64,000 nt of DNA, from assembly GCA_026708035.1 (NCBI GenBank), contig JAPOVQ010000001.1, positions 1 to 64,000 of the forward strand, in the 5' to 3' direction. The DNA is from Chloroflexota bacterium (GTDB taxonomy: Bacteria > Chloroflexota > UBA11872). The notes beneath the pieces are model-generated. The model had not been told where the DNA came from, searched no databases, and worked only from the letters and a program-made list of their open reading frames with translations. Both the position numbers and the translations under genes were made by a program. This document shows positions 27,258-36,832 of this stretch, piece after piece; position 1 is the first letter of the stretch, and the number at the start of each line of letters is the position of its first letter.

Positions 27258-30200
27258 CGCCGCCACCACCGGCGCGGCATCGGCGCCCAACCGATGACCG
27301 GCATGCCGACGAGAAATCCAAGGTTCACCATCAGAATCCAGAAATAGCCGAAGTTCGGCGTGAACGTCGCCGTCACCACGTCCCCGGGCGCCAAGTCCAC
27401 GAACCAGCCATTGAAGTGCCCGTCGACGACGACGTGATGCTCGGGGCTGACCTCATCGTCGTTGACGTGGAGCACCCAGCGCGGATCGAAGCGCTCGTCG
27501 AACCGGACGAGTTGCTCACGCGGCTGGCCCTGGTATTCGGCGGATGCCCATCCCGCCCCTTCGCCCGTTAGGGCAAGCCCGCCCCCGGCGTGCGACCGCG
27601 ACTGCGGCGCATGCTCGAGGACGATGGACAGGCCATGCGGCAGCGGGGAGACCGCGACGTCGAGCAGCTCGAACTCCAGACCCGTCAGTCCTTCGCGCAG
27701 GTGTTGCACGTCAAGCGTGGCGACGGGAGACCCGGCATCCAGCGGCACCTCGACCTCCACGAACCTGTCGTGCCGATTGGCCAGCTCTTGGTGCATCGCA
27801 TGCGCGACGTAGGGGTATGCCTGGGCGCCGATCACATTGACGCCGTCGACGCCGGTGGTGACGCGTCCACTGATGGCAACGGTGCGTCCGTCGGACGGCA
27901 CCGTAACTTCCACGCGCACAGCCCCGGCGCATATGGCGGTGTCGCAGGGCTGATACTCCGTGGCCTCCGGGAGTCGGTGGCTCACGCGGACGACCGGCTC
28001 GGGCGGCGGCGGCGCCTGTAGCGTGAGACGGTGCGGACCAGCCTCGAGGTCCACGCTGCCTTCAAGGATGTCATAGCCCAACTCGGTGCTCGTGCGTGCC
28101 AGCGGCACCAGCGACCCGTCGATGCCGACCGTCGGCTGCAGGCCCGGCACAGCGGCGAGTCGCACGGTGTAGGGGCCCGACCGTGCCAGCCGGAACGTGC
28201 GGTCGCCGTCGGTGGTGCCGAGGTCTGGCAGCACCGTATAGACGGGAAGCCGGCCGAATGCCCGCTCCGCCGCGCGCTCGGCTGCCTGGATCTCCGACGA
28301 TGAGAGCAATCCCAACTTCGAAACGGCGTTGAGTCCGGGGCCATCGGTTCGCACCAGGACCTCATGCGAGCCAGCGCGGGTGGTCGGCGCCTCGACCCGC
28401 GTCCAGCGATACCCGTAGCCGTCCGCTTGCCGGGTCGGGATGCGCGCGACGGATTGCCCGTCCACGAAAATCTCGAGCGCGCCGCCCTCCGGGCTTACGA
28501 AATGTCGAATCCAGAGCTCGCTGGTCGCGCCGGCGGTGTTGACCGTAGCCGCGAAGGCCACGCCGTCGGCTCGGGTCAGCAGCCCGCGCGTCATGTCCGC
28601 GATCTCAGGATCGGCGTACCACCAGGCATTCTTGTACGGGGCTACCCACTCCCGCGTGGCGTCCGGGACCTCCGGCCAGAAGTTGTCCGCCGGGCTCACC
28701 AATGCCCCCTCGGGCAGATAATTGGCCGTCAGGTCCAGCGGATCAGCGCCTATCCAGATCTCCGTGGCGGCTCGGACGGCGCCGCCTGGGGCGCCGTCAA
28801 TTCCGCGCACACCCAGCTCGCCGCTGGCGATGGAAACTGCTCCTGCGTCGTCGAACATGTGCCAGGCGGTGACGAGCGGTCGGAGGGACGGAGAGCCGAC
28901 GATGATGCGCCCAGGAACTCCCAGCCGCGACGCGGGCGGCGTGGCTACCTCGTACAGCTCGACCTCGCCCACGGACAGGTCATCCAGGCGATCGAGACCC
29001 GGCTGAGCCGCCAGCGCGAGCCGCGGCCGCGGCCGACGTTCCTGCCACTCCAGCCACGGTTCGCCGGTGGGCACGATGAAGCCGGCATGCGTGCTCTCCC
29101 AATGCGGATCGAGCATGACGTTGCGAAAGCGGCCGTACGCCAAGAGCCGGTCCACGGGATACCGGTTGGGTCCATAGAGCCCCTGATTGAGGGTGGCCGT
29201 CCACGGGCCGTTGAGGGTGGAGGCCGCCGAGCCCCAGATAGATCGCTTGGGCGGCTGGACGACGGTGGGGGGATTCCCCTGGGTTGAGAATCGGCCGGTG
29301 CGGCTCTGATAGCTGCTCGGCCAAAACATCGGCAGATGAACCATGCGGTCGTTGTGCGGCAGCGCGCGCAGGTTGTCGATCACGGCGACGGTGTCGTCAT
29401 CAATCGTGTAGGGCGGCAGATGGCCCGCCAGGTTCCCGTTCCAGAAGGGGAGGGTGCTCACGGCCACCACGACACCCACGAGCATGCCGCCCGCGCTGCG
29501 CCACGCACTCGGCGGCCGGGCCACGAGGTGGGCGACGCTTTGCCCCACCAGGAAGGCCAGCAGCAGTCCCGCCCCGACGGTGAGATAGCGGATATTCCTG
29601 AAGATCGCGCCCACCACCGTGCCGTCGATCGAGTCCTGGATGACGGAGAACGGTTCGTTGAAGCCCTTCCCGATCAGCACCAGGGCAAGAAACCCGATCA
29701 CGCCCAGCAGGGCACGCTGTCGGGCTTGCCCGCGCAGCAGGATGGGCGCCACAAGGGCGAGGCCAGTCATCAGGCCGCGGGCAACGAGCTGGATGCCGCT
29801 GCCGGCGGCGAGCGGCCCTTCCGGATTCTGGGAATAGTTATAGGGCGTGCCGGTTAGAGTCAGCGCCTCGGCCAGAGTCGGCGCGGCGCCCTTGATCCAT
29901 TGGGCGGCGGCCTCCAGGCTCCAGGCCGACATGACCTGGTTTGCCGAGGGCACGACGATGAGCTGCCAGGAAATGAAGGCAATGGCCGGGTGCAGCAGGA
30001 TGACGCTGAGCCCCATGGCGGCGACCAGTCCGAGTCGGCGTAGCCGCAGGCCTCGCGTGCCCGGAGCGGTAAAGGCCCGAAAGAGCGCATAGAGGCCAAC
30101 CACAGCGGTGGTGATGAACGTCATGTGAATTGAGCTGGCCGCCAACCCGATCCAAAGGCTGCCGCGCACGAATCCACGAACGCCGGGGGCACGGTCGAAG

Positions 30201-30781
30201 GTCTCATGGGCGACCTGCAGCGCCTTGGGCAGCAGCGCCACGCTGATGAGCATGGCGGCATAGCCGGTGACGAAGGCATCGAGGAAGAACGGCGTGGTCA
30301 TGTAGACGACCGCCGCCGTGAAGGCGGCGGGCCTGCCAAACGCGAAGCGTTTGCCGGCCTGGTACATAAATACGCCGGCCAAAGCGAGAAATATGATGGA
30401 GACGCGCGAGGTCAGCCAGCCATCCACGCCTGGAATGAGCGCCAAGGCTCCCAGGGCAAGCTGGAGGTACTGGCTCATCGCCCGCTCTTCCTCGGACGAA
30501 CCGAAATAGTTCGTCTGCCAGGCCGAGAGCCGATCGACAGCGAAGTCGGTGTTCTGCCAGGCGGCAAACGGGGTGGTCCAGTCGTCGCGCAGCCCCAGGT
30601 AGCCCGAGTCGAAGATCAGGCCCCGATGCCACAGCACCACCAGCGCGAGGATGGCCAAGTAGGCAGACGCGTCCGGATGGCGCGCGATCAGCTGCCTGGC
30701 CCACGCGACGACACGGTGGAGCGTTTCCATCCCGGTCGACCGCCCGTGGCGCGCCACGGGCAGCGATGTCTGTAGGCTCAT
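27254..30781 (-). CDS. YfhO/GT-C-like giant membrane protein (copy 3, largest)
   Basis: This 1175-residue protein has a core of about 12 helices (residues 40-480), an extracytoplasmic region of roughly 650 residues and a final helix near 1145. The first outer loop contains Asp66-Asp67 (LRDDWTTPFAAW), where GT-C enzymes place catalytic acids. The FRNIRYLTVGAGLLLAFLVG stretch (about 390) matches the FREPDK-type motif of the other copies. The C-terminus has FDPRWVLHVNDDE and HFNGWF, as in YfhO-like tails. The outer part probably contains beta-sandwich, perhaps carbohydrate-binding, modules. Coupled to its partner gene by a GTGA overlap. Confidence 0.78.
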   Translation of the reverse strand: MSLQTSLPVARHGRSTGMETLHRVVAWARQLIARHPDASAYLAILALVVLWHRGLIFDSGYLGLRDDWTTPFAAWQNTDFAVDRLSAWQTNYFGSSEEERAMSQYLQLALGALALIPGVDGWLTSRVSIIFLALAGVFMYQAGKRFAFGRPAAFTAAVVYMTTPFFLDAFVTGYAAMLISVALLPKALQVAHETFDRAPGVRGFVRGSLWIGLAASSIHMTFITTAVVGLYALFRAFTAPGTRGLRLRRLGLVAAMGLSVILLHPAIAFISWQLIVVPSANQVMSAWSLEAAAQWIKGAAPTLAEALTLTGTPYNYSQNPEGPLAAGSGIQLVARGLMTGLALVAPILLRGQARQRALLGVIGFLALVLIGKGFNEPFSVIQDSIDGTVVGAIFRNIRYLTVGAGLLLAFLVGQSVAHLVARPPSAWRSAGGMLVGVVVAVSTLPFWNGNLAGHLPPYTIDDDTVAVIDNLRALPHNDRMVHLPMFWPSSYQSRTGRFSTQGNPPTVVQPPKRSIWGSAASTLNGPWTATLNQGLYGPNRYPVDRLLAYGRFRNVMLDPHWESTHAGFIVPTGEPWLEWQERRPRPRLALAAQPGLDRLDDLSVGEVELYEVATPPASRLGVPGRIIVGSPSLRPLVTAWHMFDDAGAVSIASGELGVRGIDGAPGGAVRAATEIWIGADPLDLTANYLPEGALVSPADNFWPEVPDATREWVAPYKNAWWYADPEIADMTRGLLTRADGVAFAATVNTAGATSELWIRHFVSPEGGALEIFVDGQSVARIPTRQADGYGYRWTRVEAPTTRAGSHEVLVRTDGPGLNAVSKLGLLSSSEIQAAERAAERAFGRLPVYTVLPDLGTTDGDRTFRLARSGPYTVRLAAVPGLQPTVGIDGSLVPLARTSTELGYDILEGSVDLEAGPHRLTLQAPPPPEPVVRVSHRLPEATEYQPCDTAICAGAVRVEVTVPSDGRTVAISGRVTTGVDGVNVIGAQAYPYVAHAMHQELANRHDRFVEVEVPLDAGSPVATLDVQHLREGLTGLEFELLDVAVSPLPHGLSIVLEHAPQSRSHAGGGLALTGEGAGWASAEYQGQPREQLVRFDERFDPRWVLHVNDDEVSPEHHVVVDGHFNGWFVDLAPGDVVTATFTPNFGYFWILMVNLGFLVGMPVIGWAPMPRRWWRR

Positions 30782-30903
30782 GCGGGAGGCGCGCTCACTT
30801 CACGGCCGTCACGTGGCATGTCGCCGGACAGCGTCAACCACCTGCCGGCAGCCGCGGCGTATCGTCAGCCCGGACGCGCGTGTCCGGATTCCAGGCTCGC
30901 CGA

Positions 30904-32133
30904 CTACGGCGTCGCAATGGCACGGTCCCGCCGGAGCACCCAGACGGCCCAGCCGAGCAACGCGAGCACCCCGGCGCCTAGGAAGGCGTCGAGCGTCCAC
31001 GCCACGGCTGTCAGGGACTCGTGATGCAACCACAACGTGACGGTGCACGCGATGCACAGCGGGACAAGCACAACCCATACGCGAAGCGTACCGGCCCCGA
31101 TGTGGAAGTAGGTGAGCATGGTCACGAGCGCAAGGAGCGATCCGGCAAGGGTATAGGCCCAGACGAGCTGTGGGACCGGCACGTAGCGGTCGGCGAAGAT
31201 GATCTGGAAGACCAGCTCGGGCAGCGCGACGATGATCAGCGCTGCGCCGCCGCCGATCAGGACGGTGAACGCGGCAGTTACCGCGAAGGTGCGAGTCAGC
31301 GGCTCGCCGGCGGCTACGTGCCGAATGATGTGCGGGAGCACCACCTGCGCCGCAGGTAACGATGCGAAAAGGACGATTCGCCCAACGAGGGCAGAGGCCG
31401 CGTACAACGACGCGCTGGCATCGTCGAAAAAGTGCCGCACGACCAATACGTCCACGTTCGTCAGGATGGCCAGCGAGAGAGCGAGCAACCCAACCCGCAC
31501 GTGTGCCGACACTCCGGTCGCATCCGGGACAGCACCAACCGGCGCCTCCGTCGTCGCCCGCGCGATGTATGGCGCGGCGAGCACCACGACCGCGACCCCC
31601 ACAAGTCCAGCAAGCGCAGAGGCGGCCATGCCTCCGGCCACGCCAAAGCCAAGCGCAACCAGGCCAACCCCGATCGAGGCGCGCATCACGCCGTCCACCA
31701 GGTTCGAGGCCCCGAGCAGGAGAAACGCGCGCAAGCCGGTGAGCAGCGCCTTGGTGAACGGGACGACAAAGCCGATGGCAACCGCACCGCCCAGCCAGAC
31801 AATTGCGGGACGGTTGTCGGTCCCAATCAAGAGCTCGATGGCACCGCTGGTTGCCACGACGACGAGCCACGCGATCAAGCCAATCAGCGCACTCCGGATG
31901 AGCGACCGCCGTAAGACCTCGAGAGCGGCCGCGCGCCCCTGCCCCACGACGGCCAGGCTTGTGATGCGGGTGCCGATCGGCAGCAGCAACTGCGACGGCA
32001 CCGAGAGCACGGCGAACAGCGCCAGCACCGCGAACAGGTCCGCATAGTCGCCTGGCGCCAGCAGGCGCGCCATGGCCCACTGAAACCCAAAGGACGTCAG
32101 GCTGGCGAGAAAGCTGAGGCCGCCAAGCACCAC
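30904..32133 (-). CDS. Polysaccharide flippase (Wzx/MOP-like)
   Basis: This 409-residue integral membrane protein has about 12 helices spread over its full length, an N-terminal GFQWAMARLLAPGDYADLFA segment and a paired ARxLxPxxYG-like spacing typical of polysaccharide and O-antigen exporters. Its expected role is to move a lipid-linked oligosaccharide across the membrane. The first start codon in frame is GTG at 32133 (a second GTG is at 32130); the open frame runs on upstream without another standard start. A truncated, frameshifted copy of its 5' end is found at 34005-34251. Confidence 0.85.
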   Translation of the reverse strand: MVLGGLSFLASLTSFGFQWAMARLLAPGDYADLFAVLALFAVLSVPSQLLLPIGTRITSLAVVGQGRAAALEVLRRSLIRSALIGLIAWLVVVATSGAIELLIGTDNRPAIVWLGGAVAIGFVVPFTKALLTGLRAFLLLGASNLVDGVMRASIGVGLVALGFGVAGGMAASALAGLVGVAVVVLAAPYIARATTEAPVGAVPDATGVSAHVRVGLLALSLAILTNVDVLVVRHFFDDASASLYAASALVGRIVLFASLPAAQVVLPHIIRHVAAGEPLTRTFAVTAAFTVLIGGGAALIIVALPELVFQIIFADRYVPVPQLVWAYTLAGSLLALVTMLTYFHIGAGTLRVWVVLVPLCIACTVTLWLHHESLTAVAWTLDAFLGAGVLALLGWAVWVLRRDRAIATP

Positions 32134-33995
32134 CGTGTCGCGGGCAACGACGCGCGGCCCCGAGGATCCAGGCCCGGCGGCGCTGGACGCCGCGGCCGGC
32201 CCGTCCGGGGCGCTTCGTCCGTCGACGCCATCGGGAGCTGTTGCGGCTTGGCGCGCCTCAGACTGCGATTGGCTCAGCGGTCTGCCACACGCGCGTGTCC
32301 GGAGCGATCGGCTTCCGGGACAAACACTTAGTTGGTCGCGATCGTCGGAGGCCTGGAGTGCGGCACGCGGGCGGCCGCGCGCGAGTCAGGCGATGCCACC
32401 AACCAAGGGTCCGCGCCGAGCGAATCGTCATCAGCAAGGTCTCCCATGAGTAGCTGAAGCTCGCGCTCGGCGATCACCGACCAATCGAGCTCGCTCACGC
32501 GGGCCGAGCCCCGCCCGGCAAGCTCGCGACGACCACTTTCGTCGTCCAACAGCGACAGAATAGCGCCAGCAAGCGCCGAAATGTCGCCCTCGGAAACGGC
32601 GCGGTAGGCATCCCCCCAGACTTCAAGGAGTTCAGGCAGGTCGTAGGCGACCACCGGAGTGCCAAGGGCCATGGCCTCGCCCATCGCAATCGACCAGCTC
32701 TCCTCATGCGACGGGAGCGTGAACAGACGACAGTCACTGACACACTGGTTCTTCTCGTCGGAATCGATCGCGCCGAGCAGGTCAACGTTGCCCGAAAGGC
32801 CAAGGCGTCGCACTCGCTCCCGCACCAGGTCCTGGTCGGGTCCGTCGCCGATGATCGCGAGCTTGGCGTCCGGCTTCTGCACGGCGACCAGCGCCCACGC
32901 ATCCACGAGGTCAAAGACACCCTTGGCGGCCGCCAGTCGGCCAACCGACACGGCGTCGTATTTCGGTGACTGCGGGCTCGGGGTAACACCGCGGAGGCCC
33001 GGCAAATCCACACCGCAAGCAACTGCGGTGACACGGCCCATCGGAAATCCGCTGCGACGAAGCTGGCGAGCGGTCGCGCGGGCCACGGCGATCGTGCGGT
33101 CCGCGAGCAGCGCCGCAAGGAGCAAGGAGAAGCGTTGGGCGAACAGGAAGGCCAGCGCGTTGTACCAAGGCGGCCCTCGGCGGCGCCAAAACCGCCAGAC
33201 CGGCATCATGGGCACCGAGACGGCCAGGCGCGCGCGCCGCCAGCGCCGGAGCTTGAGCATGACGCCGGGCAAGACATCGTAGGGCTGATCATGCGACGTC
33301 ACGATGAGGTCGGGGCGGAGGCGCCACAGCGATGGCGGAAGAAACAGGCATACGGTGATCGAGTGCAAGGCCAGCCACCAGCGGCTGTGACCGCCTCGCC
33401 AGCGGCTGGTGTGCAGCGTCGGTTCGAGCCCCCATTGGCGGCATGAGGCGCCGGCCTGGAGGCTGCCCATCAGATGAATGTCATGGCCGGAACGCTGCCA
33501 CTGCTTGGCGATCTCGATGATCCTGACGCACCCGCCGTCGACTTGCTCGCGAACCAAACCGTTCATGATCAGCAAGATTCGCAACGGCGTCGGCACCAGG
33601 GCAGCGAGCGCGGGATGCTACCACCGACGCCGCTCCGTTGCCAGAATCCGCCGAGCCAATGCCAGTGCAATTTTCGCGATTGGCGGAAAAACGAGCACCA
33701 TCAATCCACACTAAAGTTGACGCTTCCTTTGCGCAGGTATTCGCGGGAACACAGAATGCCATTTGCAACTTGCACCATCGTATCCTTCGCGCATATCCGG
33801 TCAAGCTCCAGTCGCGTCTGGGTTTCAGTGGTTCTCGAATTCCGATAGATTACACAAAAATCAACGGTGTGATTACACCCGAGTGTATTCCCGGAGCTAT
33901 ACCGTGATGTTCTGCTGATCGACATTGACTATCTTCTAACATTCGTTTGCCAGCATCGAATGCAGAACGGGCCCGGGGGCATGCTGACCGGACTG
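31965..33995. repeat. Tandem duplication, unit 1 (flippase 5' end, GT4, upstream region)
   Basis: This segment is homologous in order and orientation to unit 2 at about 34005-36030. The same landmarks recur at a constant offset of about 2040 bases: flippase start (32131 and 34171), GT4 start (33596 and 35636) and the AT-rich GT4 leader (33600-33990 and 35640-36030). Boundaries are judged by eye. Confidence 0.8.
32328..33596 (-). CDS. Family 4 glycosyltransferase, paralogue B
   Basis: This 422-residue GT-B enzyme begins PLRILLIMNGLVREQVDGG and contains IHLMGSLQAG, RPDLIVTSHDQPYDV, a donor half with VGRLAAAKGVFDLVDAW, and the E-x7-E motif in EESWSIAMGEAMALG. It is nearly collinear with paralogue C (34365), from which it differs mainly in the region 220-290 and at the C-terminus. 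GTG start. It lies downstream of an AT-rich leader and upstream of the flippase gene, which it could be transcribed with (about 195 bases between them). Confidence 0.92.
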   Translation of the reverse strand: MPTPLRILLIMNGLVREQVDGGCVRIIEIAKQWQRSGHDIHLMGSLQAGASCRQWGLEPTLHTSRWRGGHSRWWLALHSITVCLFLPPSLWRLRPDLIVTSHDQPYDVLPGVMLKLRRWRRARLAVSVPMMPVWRFWRRRGPPWYNALAFLFAQRFSLLLAALLADRTIAVARATARQLRRSGFPMGRVTAVACGVDLPGLRGVTPSPQSPKYDAVSVGRLAAAKGVFDLVDAWALVAVQKPDAKLAIIGDGPDQDLVRERVRRLGLSGNVDLLGAIDSDEKNQCVSDCRLFTLPSHEESWSIAMGEAMALGTPVVAYDLPELLEVWGDAYRAVSEGDISALAGAILSLLDDESGRRELAGRGSARVSELDWSVIAERELQLLMGDLADDDSLGADPWLVASPDSRAAARVPHSRPPTIATN

Positions 33996-34004
33996 CAACT
34001 AACT
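33597..34004 (-). promoter_or_regulatory. AT-rich leader of GT4 paralogue B
   Basis: About 400 bases upstream of the GT4 start, clearly richer in A+T than the coding DNA, closely resemble the leader of paralogue C at 35640-36030. Conserved words include ATGCTACCACCGACGCCG, CAGAATCCGCCGAG and GCCATTTGCAACTTG / GACATTTGCAACTTG. It probably carries promoter or regulatory signals, but I cannot fix a -35/-10 pair. Confidence 0.5.
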
Positions 34005-34251
34005 CGCGTGCCTATCGGCTGCAGCAGCCTCGGCGAGGGCACGGAGAGCACGGCAAGCAGCGCCGGCACCGCGAAGAGGTCGGCATGCCACCCGGCGCGA
34101 GCAGGCGCGCCATGGCCCACTGAAACCCAAAGGACGTCAGGCTGGCGAGCAGATTGAGGCCGCCAAGCACCACGGTGTCACGGGCAACGACGCGCCGCCA
34201 GGACGATCCGGGCCCAGACGCAATCTGCGGCGCGGTCGAGCGCGTATGCAC
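34005..34251 (-). pseudogene. Truncated, frameshifted copy of the flippase gene
   Basis: On the minus strand, positions from 34251 encode RVVARDTVVLGGLNLLASL and FGFQWAMARLLAPG, matching the start of the flippase at 30904-32133. Near 34090 one base is missing relative to the intact gene, so the following ADLFAVPALLAVLSVPS is in another frame. Homology stops after IGTR (about 34005), leaving roughly 75 codons of about 410. It is the junction of the tandem duplication and cannot encode a transporter. Confidence 0.85.
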
Positions 34252-34364
34252 ACCGCCAGCATCGGCACCGTTGGGCGCTACTGGGGCCTAGCGCACCTCA
34301 GGCGTTTGCTTGCTCAGCGCCGTGCCATGTGTGCGTTCGCGGGGCTTTCGTGAGGGACGAATAT

Positions 34365-35639
34365 CTAGCCGGGCGTGACAGTCGGCGGCCCGGACTGCGA
34401 CGCGTCACCCGACGCGCGCGACTCCGGCGACGCCACCAGCCAGGGGTCGGCACCGAGCGGATCTACGTCAGCGACGTTTCCCAGGATCAGCTCAAGCTCG
34501 CGCTCGGCGATCACTGACCAGTCAAGCTCACTCACTCGGGCCAAGCCGCGCTCGGCAAGCCCGTGACGCACCGGTGCGTCCGTCAAGAGGAACGAAACAG
34601 CCGCTCCAAAGGCCGCGATGTCCCCTCCGGGAACCGCGTGAAAGGCATCGCCCCAGACCTCAAGAAGCTCCGGCAGGTCGTAGGCGACCACAGGGACACC
34701 AAGGGCCATGGCTTCGGCCATGGCGATCGACCAACTCTCTTCGTGCGACGGAAGTGCGAACAGCCTGGAAGCACCAATCCACCTGAACTTTTCCGCGGTA
34801 TCGAGAATCGGGCCGAGGAAATCGACATGGCCTTCGAGGCCGTGGATCCGGATCCGATCCTTCATTGCCTCGCCGTCCGGGCCGTCACCAATAACTGCGA
34901 GTTTGGCGTCTCGCTTCCCCGCGACGACGATCTGCCACGCATCAATGAGATCCAACGCCCCCTTGGAGGCGGCCAAGCGTCCAACCAGCACCGCGTCGTA
35001 CTGCACCGCCGGCGGGCTTGGCACGGCTGCACGGATTCCAGCCAGGTCGACGCCAGCTGCAACCGCGGCAGCCCGCCGCATCGGGAATCCGGTTCCCCGA
35101 AGCTGGCGGGCGGTGGCCAGGCCCAACGCAAGCGTTCGGTCCGCGAAGACTGCCGCGAACACCAGGGATAGGCGCTGGGCGACCAAGAAGGCGAGGGCGT
35201 TGTACCAGCGAGGCCCTTGGCGACGCCAGAACCGCCAACGCATCATCATGGGAACCGAGACTGCCAGGCGCACTCCCCGCCAGCGTTGCAGCTTGAGCAT
35301 GACGCCAGGCAAAACGTCGTAGGGCTGATCATGCGACGTCACGATCAGATCCGGACGCAGGCGCCACAGCGAAAGCGGAAGAAAGAGGCACACAGTGATG
35401 GAGTGCAGCGCCAGCCACCAGCGGCCCTGGCCTCCGCGCCAGCGGCTGGTGTGCAGAGTCGGCTCGAGCCCCCACTGCCGACACGAAATCCCGGCTTGTT
35501 CGCTGCCCATCAGGTGAATCTCATGGCCGGCGCGCTGCCACTGCTTCGCGATCTCGATGATCCTGACGCACCCACCATCGATCTGCTCGCGAACCAAACC
35601 GTTCATGATCAGCAGGATTCGCAACGGCGTCGGCACCAC
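34365..35639 (-). CDS. Family 4 glycosyltransferase, paralogue C
   Basis: This 424-residue GT-B enzyme is duplicated from paralogue B. It keeps the whole framework (MNGLVREQIDGGCVRIIEIA, HEIHLMGSEQAG, RPDLIVTSHDQPYDV) and the E-x7-E motif (EESWSIAMAEAMALG). The donor half differs more, with FLGPILDTAEKFRWIGASRL in place of LLGAIDSDEKNQCVSDCRL, so donor specificity may have shifted. Start is one of two adjacent GTG codons (35639 or 35636; the latter matches paralogue B). Confidence 0.92.
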   Translation of the reverse strand: MVPTPLRILLIMNGLVREQIDGGCVRIIEIAKQWQRAGHEIHLMGSEQAGISCRQWGLEPTLHTSRWRGGQGRWWLALHSITVCLFLPLSLWRLRPDLIVTSHDQPYDVLPGVMLKLQRWRGVRLAVSVPMMMRWRFWRRQGPRWYNALAFLVAQRLSLVFAAVFADRTLALGLATARQLRGTGFPMRRAAAVAAGVDLAGIRAAVPSPPAVQYDAVLVGRLAASKGALDLIDAWQIVVAGKRDAKLAVIGDGPDGEAMKDRIRIHGLEGHVDFLGPILDTAEKFRWIGASRLFALPSHEESWSIAMAEAMALGVPVVAYDLPELLEVWGDAFHAVPGGDIAAFGAAVSFLLTDAPVRHGLAERGLARVSELDWSVIAERELELILGNVADVDPLGADPWLVASPESRASGDASQSGPPTVTPG

Positions 35640-36109
35640 GGCAGCGAGCGCAGGATGCTACCACCGACGCCGATCCGTTGCCAGAATCCGCCGAGGCAAC
35701 GCCAGTGCAATTTCAGCGATTGGCGGACAGACAAGCACCATCAATCTACGCTAGCGTTGACGCCTCTTATACGCAGGTATCCCCAGGAATATAGGATGAC
35801 ATTTGCAACTTGAACCATCGTGTCACTTTCACATAAATCGTCATGTCTCAGTTGCATCGCAGTTGCACATGGTTCTCGAATATCAATAGATACCATCAAT
35901 GCCATCGGTGTGATCTGCCTCGAGTACAAACCTAGAGTGAAACCCTGCTCTCATACTAACGTACCTTACCAATGTTCTAGTGCTAGCCTGCCACAATCGG
36001 ATGCAAGAAGCACCAGGGGCATTCTGATCGGACCACCGTTGATTGGTGTGGCGCAGTGCGAGGTTGAGCCGAATGGGTTGGCGGAGTCCTATTGCAGGCG
36101 CGGCCACCT
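35640..36109 (-). promoter_or_regulatory. AT-rich leader of GT4 paralogue C
   Basis: This is a 470-base gene-free stretch between the GT4 and the upstream partner gene. The first 390 bases are homologous to the leader of paralogue B. Similarity over non-coding DNA suggests it was duplicated with the gene and may be retained for expression. The last part (about 36030-36109) shows nothing identifiable. Confidence 0.5.
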
Positions 36110-36832
36110 TCAAAGGAACGCGATCGGCCCAAGCAGCGGGCCCATCGCCGTTGCCGCGGCAGCACCAGCGCCGACGGTCACCGCGGCCATCCGGCCTATG
36201 GGTCCGTTTTCGAGCGACGACCATGCCACCCGGCCGGCCACAGCGCCCGCCAGGAGGGCCAAGGTCAGCCCAACCGCCAGGTGAAACGGGGCTTCGCTGG
36301 CTTGTGTTCGCCAACGGGTGAGCGCGCCCGCAGAGCCGGTGGCCGAAAACGCTAAATCGATGTCGATCGGTGAATCGCCCAGGCGGTCGGTGAGCTGCCC
36401 GTCCGGGTAGACATTGCCCAGCGTCGCCCCGACGAATAGCGCCGCCGCGCTGCCCTCGGACGTCCCAATGCGCAGGAGCAGGGTGCCAGGCGACAGATCG
36501 ATCGGCGCAAACGGGATGCGCGTCGCCTGCAGATCAGCACCCACCGGCGCCTCGAATACCGCCGAACGGAGGGGCGGACCATCCGGCGACCGGAGCAGGT
36601 GAGCCTCGGCCGCAGCCGGGTGCGCGCCGTTGCTGCGCGTCCAGACAACCATGGTCTCCAACGAGCCGCGTGGCATCTCGATTGTTTGCGTGACCGATCC
36701 CAGGACTGGGCCGAACTGAAAGTGCGGCAGCCTCGGATCTTTGGGGGTGGCGAGCGGCAGGCGCTCCAGTCCAACCACCGCTGCCAGTAAGAGCGCTACG
36801 ACCGTGCCAGCCAGCCAGGCCGCGGTTTTCAC
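36110..36832 (-). CDS. Partner protein of the YfhO-like module (copy 4)
   Basis: This protein has 240 residues from the GTG at 36832, overlapping the TGA of the giant gene by four bases (GTGA). It has the same length and layout as the copy at 18795-19517: N-terminal helix (about 3-22), extracytoplasmic region, two C-terminal helices. Conserved blocks are FQFGPVLGSVTQTI, DGPPLRSAVFEAP, LFVGATLGNVYPDGQL and DIDLAFSATG. Upstream in-frame codons to 37051 belong to the overlapping giant gene and are not part of it. Function unknown. Confidence 0.75.
   Translation of the reverse strand: MKTAAWLAGTVVALLLAAVVGLERLPLATPKDPRLPHFQFGPVLGSVTQTIEMPRGSLETMVVWTRSNGAHPAAAEAHLLRSPDGPPLRSAVFEAPVGADLQATRIPFAPIDLSPGTLLLRIGTSEGSAAALFVGATLGNVYPDGQLTDRLGDSPIDIDLAFSATGSAGALTRWRTQASEAPFHLAVGLTLALLAGAVAGRVAWSSLENGPIGRMAAVTVGAGAAAATAMGPLLGPIAFL

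Larger units (their letters stand above)
34005..36030. repeat. Tandem duplication, unit 2 (flippase fragment, GT4, upstream region)
   Basis: This is the second copy of the roughly 2.04-kb unit described at 31965-33995. It contains the broken flippase start, GT4 paralogue C and its AT-rich leader. The right boundary, just before the partner gene at 36110, is where similarity to the unit 1 leader fades. Confidence 0.8.
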
